From: Fen-1258 sp027348115
GTDB taxonomy: Bacteria > Bacteroidota > Ignavibacteria > Ignavibacteriales > Melioribacteraceae
NCBI GenBank assembly: GCA_027348115.1
Contig: DAIEQA010000173.1
Location: 1 to 15,240, forward strand
Reading direction: 5' to 3'
DNA length: 15,240 nt
This document shows positions 6,758 through 13,142 of the stretch, one piece after another. The notes beneath the pieces were generated by a model. That model made no database searches. It was not told the origin of the DNA and was given only the letters and a program-made list of their open reading frames with translations. How positions within the stretch are numbered: position 1 is the first letter of the stretch; each line of letters starts with the position of its first letter. Both the position numbers and the translations under genes were made by a program.

Positions 6758-7906
6758 TTATTTCTTGTAAGGTTTTTTAAGATAAGCTTCAGCCTGCTCG
6801 TGAGAGTTATTTCTTTCCTTCATATCAAGAGTTTCTTTATAATATTTGATCGCGAGATCGCGCTTACCCAATTGATCGTAAATCATACCAAGGAAGAGAA
6901 CATTGTTAATTAACCAGCCGGATGGATTATCTCCGTCAAGTTTGCGTGAGAGTTTTTCGGACCGGGTAAAATAGTACGCCGCCGAATCGGGCATATTTCT
7001 AATAAAGAAATCATTGCCGATATAATAAGTCGCCTCCCGTTTGAATCTATCGTTGTAGCCCGGCATCCCGCGGTTACATTTGTAGTAAATATCATGGAAA
7101 GTAATAGATGCTGTTTTATAATCGTTCTGTTTTATGTAAACCAATCCTTTATATCGTTCAAACATAGGATTGTTCGGATAATCATGAAGTAAGTAGTTTG
7201 CCCACTTAGCCGTCTCGGTCATATTTTCTTCGAACTGGAAATAGAGAGTGAGCAAAAAGTAGCGGGCTTCGATGCGGGCGTATCTTCCGTTCCAGGCAAC
7301 GTTTTCCAATTCTTTAAGGCCTTGCTCTTTATTTCCTTTTGGAAAGAAAATCATAAACGGTTTTACGGCAGGATACTTTTGAGGAATTACATCTGCGTAA
7401 TAATGATAAATGCCGAAGCCAAGTTGTATATCTACATTCTTCGGATCGTCCGCGTAAGCTTTGAAAACAAGAGCAAGCCCGTCTTTACCGTCCAGCGCTG
7501 CTTTAAACCAGCTTTCACGTATAGCCCGCAGCCGTCCTCTAAAACCAAGCGCGCCTCCTTTGAAGAACATAGCGTCGACATTCTTATCATTCTTATCCAA
7601 AATTTCGTCGCACTGATCAATTACCTCTTCAAGCTGATCATAAAATTTGTCGTCCATACTTTCATCGTCAAGATTAAGAAGAATGCGCCACCAAGTAATC
7701 ATCGCTTTGAAAAATTTTCCGGAAGGATGGGTGGGATATTCTTTTTCAACAGTATCGAAAGTTTTTTCGGCTTTATCGAATTCGATTCCGTAGATTTGAT
7801 TTATACCGGCTTTAACAAGCGAATCGTGACGGACCCAATTAAAATTTTGCGCTGGGGTCTCAACCGAAAAGAAAAGAAGAACCGCAAAGAGGTATATCAT
7901 TTTCAT
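6758..7906 (-). CDS. Secreted tetratricopeptide repeat protein
   Basis: The product is 382 residues with a signal peptide ending FFSVETPAQ (about residue 20), so it is exported and probably periplasmic. The body is helical with TPR-like units, for example INQIYGIEFDKAEKTFDTV near residues 35-53, GLVYIKQNDYKTASITFHDI near 244, and FLGMIYDQLGKRDLAIKYY near 338-356. Between them lies a conserved-looking non-TPR stretch, GFGIYHYYADVIPQKYP. TPR domains hold protein partners; I cannot name the partner. The start ATG at 7906 has only weak ribosome-site bases upstream; another ATG follows two codons later. The broken outer-membrane-protein gene lies 83 bases upstream on the same strand, so both may once have formed one unit. 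Confidence 0.85.
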   Translation of the reverse strand: MKMIYLFAVLLFFSVETPAQNFNWVRHDSLVKAGINQIYGIEFDKAEKTFDTVEKEYPTHPSGKFFKAMITWWRILLNLDDESMDDKFYDQLEEVIDQCDEILDKNDKNVDAMFFKGGALGFRGRLRAIRESWFKAALDGKDGLALVFKAYADDPKNVDIQLGFGIYHYYADVIPQKYPAVKPFMIFFPKGNKEQGLKELENVAWNGRYARIEARYFLLTLYFQFEENMTETAKWANYLLHDYPNNPMFERYKGLVYIKQNDYKTASITFHDIYYKCNRGMPGYNDRFKREATYYIGNDFFIRNMPDSAAYYFTRSEKLSRKLDGDNPSGWLINNVLFLGMIYDQLGKRDLAIKYYKETLDMKERNNSHEQAEAYLKKPYKK

Positions 7907-7989
7907 TATTTTGTTCGTCCGGGAATATTGAAATACTTAGGCACTAACATAATGAAGATTATTCAATGACGCACACCACCGGGAAAAAA

Positions 7990-8593
7990 TCAAAAATTAT
8001 AAGTGAGTCCTAACTTAATAGACGACAAGGAAGTAATGTCGTAAAAATCATTAACGGGTTTGGATGGGAAATACAAATCGCCCTCAAGCCCAAAACTCAA
8101 TGCTTCGATTATATTTATGTCAGCTCCAACAGATAGATCAAATGTAACAAACCTGGCATAACTGTCATCCCTATGGTTGCCGGCATAATCTATACCACCG
8201 ACATAATGAGACTTCATAAAATGGTATGACAACCCCACACCAAATTTAAACGGAAGAATAAATTCGTCGATTACATTCTGCGGGTAAAAATAAATCCTGG
8301 AACCAATCAAATTTCCGCTTAAAGAATAGGTAGCTGCATCCATAATTTTGAACGGTTCTTTAACCCCATCATTCCAGTAACCCCAAGTATGCATCCCATT
8401 GAAAATACTCGGTAAATAAATTGCCGCCCAAATGCAGCTCCGGGTACAAACTGTAACTTTTACCTTTATTCCCGACTTCGTTTTGAGGGTTGCTAATCAA
8501 ACCAACATCAACAGAAACTTTTGACAAATTGATTTGTGCAAAAAGTTGGAATGAAACTAATAAAAGAAATAAAAAAATTAATTTCGTTTTTAT
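7990..8593 (-). pseudogene. Outer-membrane beta-barrel-like protein gene, frameshifted and without a normal start
   Basis: The gene is split over two frames. The first frame encodes KTKLIFLFLLLVSFQLFAQ, a signal peptide, then INLSKVSVDVGL and YPELHLGGNLFTEYFQWDAY before ending at a TGA near 8369. The second frame resumes with WGYWNDGVKEPF and continues through SYHFMKSHYVGGIDYAGNHRD to the C-terminus IKLGLTYNF. Dropping one T of the TT at 8385-8386 (AA on the plus strand) joins the frames as WDAY-WGYWNDG, giving one protein of about 200 residues. The final Phe and alternating strands suggest an outer-membrane barrel. A strong AAGGAG lies 8 bases upstream of ATA at 8593; an ATG there would yield a perfect MKTK signal start. 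The only listed alternative, GTG at 8602, abuts the AAGGA. Two lesions suggest decay; a sequencing error could explain the frameshift. Confidence 0.7.
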
Positions 8594-8671
8594 AATTCCC
8601 ACTCCTTATCATTACTGTCCTTAACGTAATAATGAAAATCCAATTTATCTATTGAAAAATATTGGGATGAT

Positions 8672-8701
8672 TTCAACTCCACCGTGAACAGTGGAGTTGA
8701 A
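8672..8701. repeat. Perfect 11-bp inverted repeat downstream of lpdA
   Basis: TTCAACTCCAC and GTGGAGTTGAA are perfectly complementary around the 8-base loop CGTGAACA. It lies in the gap between the broken barrel gene and lpdA. It has no T tract on the minus strand, so it may be a transcript-stabilising hairpin or part of a dispersed element rather than a terminator. Confidence 0.5.
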
Positions 8702-8720
8702 TTGTTATTCAAAAACAATC

Positions 8721-8741
8721 TCCTTCCTGATTTAGGAGGGA
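8721..8741 (-). terminator. Probable lpdA terminator hairpin
   Basis: TCCTTCCT (8721-8728) and AGGAGGGA (8734-8741) pair over 8 bases with one imperfect pair around the loop GATTT. On the minus strand it lies 47 bases past the lpdA stop and is followed by GATTGTTTTTG, a T-rich tail. This fits an intrinsic terminator of modest strength. Confidence 0.45.
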
Positions 8742-8787
8742 AACTAAAGCTCGCCTGCTTGTATTAATGGCAGAGAGAGGTCAAAAT

Positions 8788-10203
8788 TTATTTCCTTTTC
8801 GGTCTATACATATCCGTCGCGTGTCCGTAGAATAATTCTGCCGCGAACATCATTGTTTCGGATAATGTCGGATGCGGATGAATTGTTAATTCCAGGTCTT
8901 TAACAACCGCACCCATTTCAATCGCTAGAGTTCCTTCGGCAATCATATCGCCGGCGCCTACTCCAACGATTCCAACGCCAAGAATTCTTTCGGTTTCAGG
9001 TTCAATAATTAATTTTGTCATACCGTCGTTGCGGTCCAATGTTGTTGCGCGGCCGCTTGCACCCCAAGGGAATTTAGCCACTTCAACTTTAATTCCTTTT
9101 TCCCGCGCCTCGGTATCTGTTAATCCGGTCCATGCGAGTTCGGGATCGGTGAATACAACCGCGGGAATAGCGTTCGGTTCAAAAGCTACTTTGTGACCGA
9201 GTATTGCCTCAACCGCAACCTTTCCTTCAGCCGATGCTTTGTGAGCCAACATTGGATTTCCGACAATATCACCGATAGCATAAATGTTTGGGTCATCCGT
9301 CTTTAAAGTTTTATCCACAATAACAAAACCGCGTTCACTCACTTTTACTTTTGTGTTTTCCAAACCGAACCCGGTTGTTACTGGTTTTCTTCCTACCGAA
9401 ATTAAAACTTTATCAAAAGCTTGAACCGGCTCCGCAACATTCTTTCCCTCAAGACGGACTTGAATTCCTTCGGGTGTTTCCTTTAACTCCATTACTTTTG
9501 TTTCGACGAAAACATTTTCCATCGCGGCTTTAACTCTACGCTCAAGAACAGCAACGAGATCGCGATCGGTACCAGGTAGTAAACCCGGCATCATTTCCAC
9601 GACTGTTACTTTACTTCCGAGAGCGGCATAAACCGTACTCAATTCTAACCCAATATAGCCGCCACCGATGACAAGCAATCTTTTCGGCACATCATTCAAT
9701 TCCAAAGCCGCGGTTGAATCCATCACGCGCTGAGAATCGATTGAGAGCCCGGGAACTTTTGCGGGAACTGAGCCTGTTGCAAGGATAGCTTTTTCATAAA
9801 CAACTTCTTCGGTTGTTCCATCTGCTTTAGCAACGGAAAGCGTATTTGAATTTATAAAAGTCGCTTTGCCGTTGATGTAATTTACCTTGCGCTGCTTTGA
9901 AAGTTGCCCGAGACCACCGGTTAATTTATTTACAATCCCGTTTTTGAATTCGCGGAGTTTATTAATATCAATTTTGGGTTTGCCGAATTCGACTCCCCAT
10001 TTTTTTGCTTCTTCGGCTTCGGTAATAAGCTTTGCTATATGCAGCAGCGCTTTGGAAGGAATACATCCTCTATACAAACAAACGCCGCCGGGATTTTTTT
10101 CCAGATCGATCAACGTAACTTCCATGCCCAAATCTGCAGCAAGAAATGCCGCTGCGTATCCTCCGGGACCTCCGCCTATAACAGCTAATTGTGTTTTTGA
10201 CAT
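8788..10203 (-). CDS. lpdA: Dihydrolipoyl dehydrogenase (E3)
   Basis: The product is 471 residues from the ATG at 10203, which has AGGA 7 bases upstream; an in-frame TTG two codons earlier is less likely. E3 reoxidises the dihydrolipoamide of the acyltransferase and passes electrons through FAD to NAD+. Visible features are the FAD motif IGGGPGGYAAAF (9-20), the redox disulfide in GGVCLYRGCIPSKALL (Cys42 and Cys47), the NAD motif VIGGGYIGLELS, the second FAD motif YAIGDIVGNPMLAHKA, and the C-terminal active-site HPHPTLSE (His444, Glu449). All key residues are present and the length is normal. The other complex genes, aceF and aceE, lie 3 kb away on the same strand, separated by three oppositely oriented genes, so lpdA needs its own promoter. 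Confidence 0.96.
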   Translation of the reverse strand: MSKTQLAVIGGGPGGYAAAFLAADLGMEVTLIDLEKNPGGVCLYRGCIPSKALLHIAKLITEAEEAKKWGVEFGKPKIDINKLREFKNGIVNKLTGGLGQLSKQRKVNYINGKATFINSNTLSVAKADGTTEEVVYEKAILATGSVPAKVPGLSIDSQRVMDSTAALELNDVPKRLLVIGGGYIGLELSTVYAALGSKVTVVEMMPGLLPGTDRDLVAVLERRVKAAMENVFVETKVMELKETPEGIQVRLEGKNVAEPVQAFDKVLISVGRKPVTTGFGLENTKVKVSERGFVIVDKTLKTDDPNIYAIGDIVGNPMLAHKASAEGKVAVEAILGHKVAFEPNAIPAVVFTDPELAWTGLTDTEAREKGIKVEVAKFPWGASGRATTLDRNDGMTKLIIEPETERILGVGIVGVGAGDMIAEGTLAIEMGAVVKDLELTIHPHPTLSETMMFAAELFYGHATDMYRPKRK

Positions 10204-10627
10204 ATTCAATTCCTAATTTATTTTAAGTCTTGCTCTTAATCTTGTTCATAATCCTTGTCGCTAACTAATATTGAAACGGCGACCAAGAGCATGAGCAAGA
10301 TCAAGAAAAGTATTTAAGATTCTTTCTTTATACAAAATTAAGAAAATGCCTAATTAGTTCCTTACAGTGCAAGGAGGGAAAATAATCTATTGATTAGTGG
10401 GTGTTCATTTTATAAGTTGACGGCAAAAGAAGATAGCCATATTTTCCAGACGAGTCCAAGCGGGCATAAATAAACATGAATTAACCAGGTTGTAAAATAC
10501 CTTTTTGAAGATTACTCGAAATACAAAAATAGATTAAATCCTTACCGGCAGGTGTTATTTTATAAACAAGAATTTCTGCAGGTATACATTCAATTTTCAA
10601 ATATTCTACTATAGGGAGGAATCTAAA
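10204..10627. other. 424-base divergent intergenic region
   Basis: This gap separates leftward lpdA from rightward PorV-like 10628. It must hold both promoters. I see an imperfect inverted repeat (10235-10305), then AT-rich sequence without a convincing ORF, tRNA or riboswitch. I could not find a clear TTTG-N19-TAnnTTTG promoter for either gene. The last bases, GGGAGGA at 10614-10620, form the ribosome site of the next gene. Confidence 0.6.
10235..10305. repeat. Imperfect 27-bp inverted repeat upstream of lpdA
   Basis: The left arm (10235-10261) begins CTTAATCTTGTTCAT and ends TTGTCGC; the reverse complement of the right arm (10279-10305) begins CTTGATCTTGCTCAT and ends TTGGTCGC. The arms align without gaps at 21 of 27 positions around a 17-base loop. 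It sits about 30 bases upstream of the lpdA start, an odd place for a terminator, so it looks more like a dispersed REP-like element or a leader structure. Confidence 0.5.
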
Positions 10628-11860
10628 ATGAAAAGGTATTACGTTGTTTTGTTTATAATATTATTAATCAAACCAATCTTTGCGCAAGGTGAGGCAGCTG
10701 TTCCGTTTTTAGAATTTCAGCAATCGCCGCTTTTATTAGGAGCCGGCTGGACCGGCGCCGCAATCCCGGTAAAGGACGCTTCCGGATTTTATTACAACCC
10801 GGCGCAGTTAGGTTACTTTTCCAGGGAAAATAATTTTTCTGTTTTCTTTATGCCGCAAAAAACATCCTGGATGCCCTACTTCAATATACCTTCCAATTTT
10901 AGTTCATACAGCGCCGCGGCCGGATATAATTTCAAAACAAGCGATGACGGCTTACCACTATCAATAGGCATCGGTTACATGCATAGTAAATTCGATTTCG
11001 GCACAAGAATGATTACCTTACCGGGTAATCCACCTCGTTTTAATTCATATTCTACTTACGATTCTTTTAACTGTTTTAGTGTTGGGGCAAGCTACGATTA
11101 TTATCTTCAATTCAATCTGGGATTTTCTATTAAATCATTTACTTCCAACATCGGTCAAAATTATGAGGCAACCGGAACAGCGTACGATCTCGGTGCGATG
11201 ATAACCGCGCCAATTTCAAAACTGCTTTTCGACGATTCCAAATTTGAACTCGGTTCAAACTCCTTCTTCAAACCGAAATTCGATTTTACATTAGGATACT
11301 CTCTAACAAATCTCGGCAGGAAAATTTCTTATATAGACCCGGCTCAGTCCGACCCGATTCCGAGAACGGCAAGATTAGGTTATACTTTCGATTTCGGATT
11401 AGAATTAACATCAGGATTGATTAAAAATTTAAATGTTTTGGAATACTCTTTTACTGCCGAAGCGGAAGATATATTAATTAACCGTGACGACTACGGAAAC
11501 AGTTCGTATAAAAATATATTCGGCGATATCAGCATCGGCGATAACTTAATTGCTTTGGAAGGCAATTCAAATGTTGTGGTACATCGGGGACACATCTTCC
11601 GGCTATTCGATACAATTATAATAATTTCCGGGCGGCGTGACGGCAAATCATTTGACGAAAACGGCAGAGAATCGAACGGCTTTGGTATTTCAACCGAAGG
11701 ATTATTTAAACTGTTTAACTCAACCGTGGATGACCCCACAATAAAATATATCAGCAGTCACTTCGCGCTGGAATATTACAACACTAATGTTTTTAGCTCA
11801 TCGCCATTGGAAACTAATTTGAAAGGAGTGATCTTAAATTACAAGGGGCTGAAATTCTAA
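10628..11860 (+). CDS. PorV/PorQ-family outer-membrane protein
   Basis: The product is 410 residues with a signal peptide, MKRYYVVLFIILLIKPIFAQ, and a strong ribosome site (GGGAGGA, 7 bases before the ATG). The mature N-terminus has the family pattern: FLEFQQSPLLLGAGWTGAA, then KDASGFYYNPAQLGY, in which a small-residue-rich segment leads to YYNPA. The remainder is alternating strand sequence with many aromatic residues, ending ILNYKGLKF, as in FadL-like outer-membrane barrels. PorV-type proteins shuttle type IX cargo to the surface sortase; I cannot tell whether this one does so or is one of the many paralogues of unknown role in this lineage. It is followed by a small AT-rich inverted repeat and a 230-base gap, so it is probably a single-gene transcript. 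Confidence 0.75.
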   Translation: MKRYYVVLFIILLIKPIFAQGEAAVPFLEFQQSPLLLGAGWTGAAIPVKDASGFYYNPAQLGYFSRENNFSVFFMPQKTSWMPYFNIPSNFSSYSAAAGYNFKTSDDGLPLSIGIGYMHSKFDFGTRMITLPGNPPRFNSYSTYDSFNCFSVGASYDYYLQFNLGFSIKSFTSNIGQNYEATGTAYDLGAMITAPISKLLFDDSKFELGSNSFFKPKFDFTLGYSLTNLGRKISYIDPAQSDPIPRTARLGYTFDFGLELTSGLIKNLNVLEYSFTAEAEDILINRDDYGNSSYKNIFGDISIGDNLIALEGNSNVVVHRGHIFRLFDTIIIISGRRDGKSFDENGRESNGFGISTEGLFKLFNSTVDDPTIKYISSHFALEYYNTNVFSSSPLETNLKGVILNYKGLKF

Positions 11861-11877
11861 ATCGGCAAAAAAAAATC

Positions 11878-11898
11878 ATATTACACTTTTTGTAATAT
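11878..11898 (+). terminator. AT-rich hairpin after the PorV-like gene
   Basis: ATATTACA (11878-11885) and TGTAATAT (11891-11898) are perfectly complementary around CTTTT, 17 bases after the stop. A run of nine A bases precedes the stem, which would give a T tract only on the opposite strand. It is a weak terminator candidate. Confidence 0.3.
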
Positions 11899-12090
11899 TG
11901 AATCAGCTTCGGCGGTATCTCTTAAATATTTTTAAGCGTAAATGAAGAAGAAAATTGCAGGCATTTATGAAAAGCTTCCGCTCCAGGGAACTATTCCGTA
12001 GAGATAGTATTATAACGCTCAATTAATATTTATACAAAAAATTGGAAGGTTTTGAAAATTTTTTGGGATCAAATTAAAAAGGTCGGCTAA

Positions 12091-12378
12091 ATGAAATTAA
12101 TATTAATAACTATTACGGTTTTACTATTCAATATTCCTTTCGGTTACTGGAGAGCCGGAGTAAAGAAATTTTCTCTTCAATGGTTTCTAGCGGTTCATCT
12201 TCCTGTTCCTTTTATAATTGTTCTGCGTATCTACAGCGGAATTGGTTTTGCGTTTTATACATACATTTTTTTAGTCGGGGCATTTTTCGGAGGGCAGCAA
12301 ACCGGTGCCTTCTACAGAAAGAAAAAGCAAAGACTAATCAATATTAATCCGCAGCGGGAATTGAGTGGTGAAAATTAA
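12091..12378 (+). CDS. Small conserved membrane protein of unknown function
   Basis: This 95-residue protein has no function I can name. It begins at an ATG with AAGG 8 bases upstream. Three hydrophobic segments can be seen: residues about 1-17 (LILITITVLLFNIPF), 30-48 (WFLAVHLPVPFIIVL) and 50-70 (SGIGFAFYTYIFLVGAFFG), followed by a basic tail (RKKKQR) that should lie in the cytoplasm. The sequence motifs FGYWRAGVKKFSLQWFLAVH and VPFII resemble a conserved hypothetical family I have seen in Bacteroidota genomes; that is memory, not a search. It lies 45 bases upstream of the SDR-like gene on the same strand, so the two are likely co-transcribed. Confidence 0.75.
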   Translation: MKLILITITVLLFNIPFGYWRAGVKKFSLQWFLAVHLPVPFIIVLRIYSGIGFAFYTYIFLVGAFFGGQQTGAFYRKKKQRLININPQRELSGEN

Positions 12379-12423
12379 AAAGATAGTGGATTTAGGTTTT
12401 ATTAGAGCATCCGGCAGATTTAG

Positions 12424-13083
12424 ATGAAAATAAACGCGATTATTACCGGCGCCACCGGAATGGTGGGAGAAGGCGTTCTTCACGAATGTCTGAATCATCC
12501 AGATGTTGAATCCGTTCTTGTTGTTAACAGAAACCCGTGCGGTGTAAAACATGCCAAGCTAAAAGAAATAATTCTTAAGGATTTTTTAATTCTATCTGCA
12601 ATTGAATCCGATCTTACAGGTTACAACGCTTGTTATTTTTGCGCGGGCGTATCCTCAATCGGCAAGAATGAAGCTGAGTATAAAAAGATTACCTACGATT
12701 TAACAATTAATTTTGCGCGTACACTTCAGAAATTAAATCCCGAAATGGTTTTCTGCTATGTTTCCGGCGAAGGCACTGACTCTACCGAGAACGGCAGATT
12801 AATGTGGGCGCGTGTGAAAGGAAAAACTGAAAACGATATTTTAAAAATGGGTTTCAAAGACGCTTATATGTTTCGTCCCGGTTACATAAAGCCGATCAAA
12901 GGACTAAGAAACGCATACAAAATTTCCAAAGCACTTGCGCCGCTCTATCCTCTTCTGGAAAAATTATTTTCGGCACATGTAGTAAAACTGGAGGAAATTG
13001 GAAAAGCCATGATCAATTCCGTACTGAAAGGAAATGAAAAGAAAATTTTGGAATGCGAAGATATAAGAAAAATGGTTTTGTAG
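12424..13083 (+). CDS. Atypical SDR-family NAD(P)-binding protein
   Basis: The product is 219 residues. The N-terminus is a Rossmann fold with the nucleotide loop TGATGMVGEG (residues 8-17), as in atypical short-chain dehydrogenases of the HTATIP2/epimerase type. Strand FCAGVSS (72-78) and the segment FCYVSGEGTD follow. At the usual YxxxK position the sequence is MWARVKGKTEN, so Lys132 is kept but Trp128 stands where the catalytic Tyr is expected. The protein may therefore be a cofactor-binding regulator or use another acid-base residue. The C-terminal part RPGYIKPIKG is typical of the epimerase-like subgroup. Ribosome-site bases before the ATG are weak, which suits coupling to the small membrane protein upstream. 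The stop codon TAG belongs to a palindromic repeat, so the C-terminal end may have been altered by that element. Confidence 0.8.
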   Translation: MKINAIITGATGMVGEGVLHECLNHPDVESVLVVNRNPCGVKHAKLKEIILKDFLILSAIESDLTGYNACYFCAGVSSIGKNEAEYKKITYDLTINFARTLQKLNPEMVFCYVSGEGTDSTENGRLMWARVKGKTENDILKMGFKDAYMFRPGYIKPIKGLRNAYKISKALAPLYPLLEKLFSAHVVKLEEIGKAMINSVLKGNEKKILECEDIRKMVL

Positions 13084-13140
13084 AGACGAGGCATAAACCT
13101 CGGCAAGACCAAGTCTAGACGGGTACCTCGTCTCTACAAA
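13077..13140. repeat. Palindromic element with 15-bp perfect arms between convergent genes
   Basis: TTTGTAGAGACGAGG (13077-13091) is the exact reverse complement of CCTCGTCTCTACAAA (13126-13140). The 34-base interior holds smaller palindromes: CGAGG-CATAAA-CCTCG with the left arm, and GTCTAGAC. The element fills the gap between the SDR gene and aceF, and the SDR stop TAG lies within the left arm. It resembles the widespread GTAGAGACG-type palindromes seen in many bacterial genomes (from memory). It may also end transcription from both sides. Confidence 0.75.
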
Positions 13141-13142
13141 TT

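Noticed and set aside
7322..7969. Rightward open frame of 215 codons
   Set aside because: It lies antisense to the TPR gene, which has a signal peptide and TPR units; the rightward product has no recognisable features.
7990..8602. Programmed frameshifting to explain the two-frame gene
   Set aside because: There is no slippery heptamer such as A-AAA-AAG and no stop-linked +1 signal at the join, and the start codon is also abnormal, so a mutation or sequencing error is simpler.
5767..11860. The two PorV/PorQ-type genes as a local type IX secretion cluster
   Set aside because: They are 4 kb apart with unrelated genes between them and no core components such as PorK, PorL, PorM, PorN or SprA in the window.
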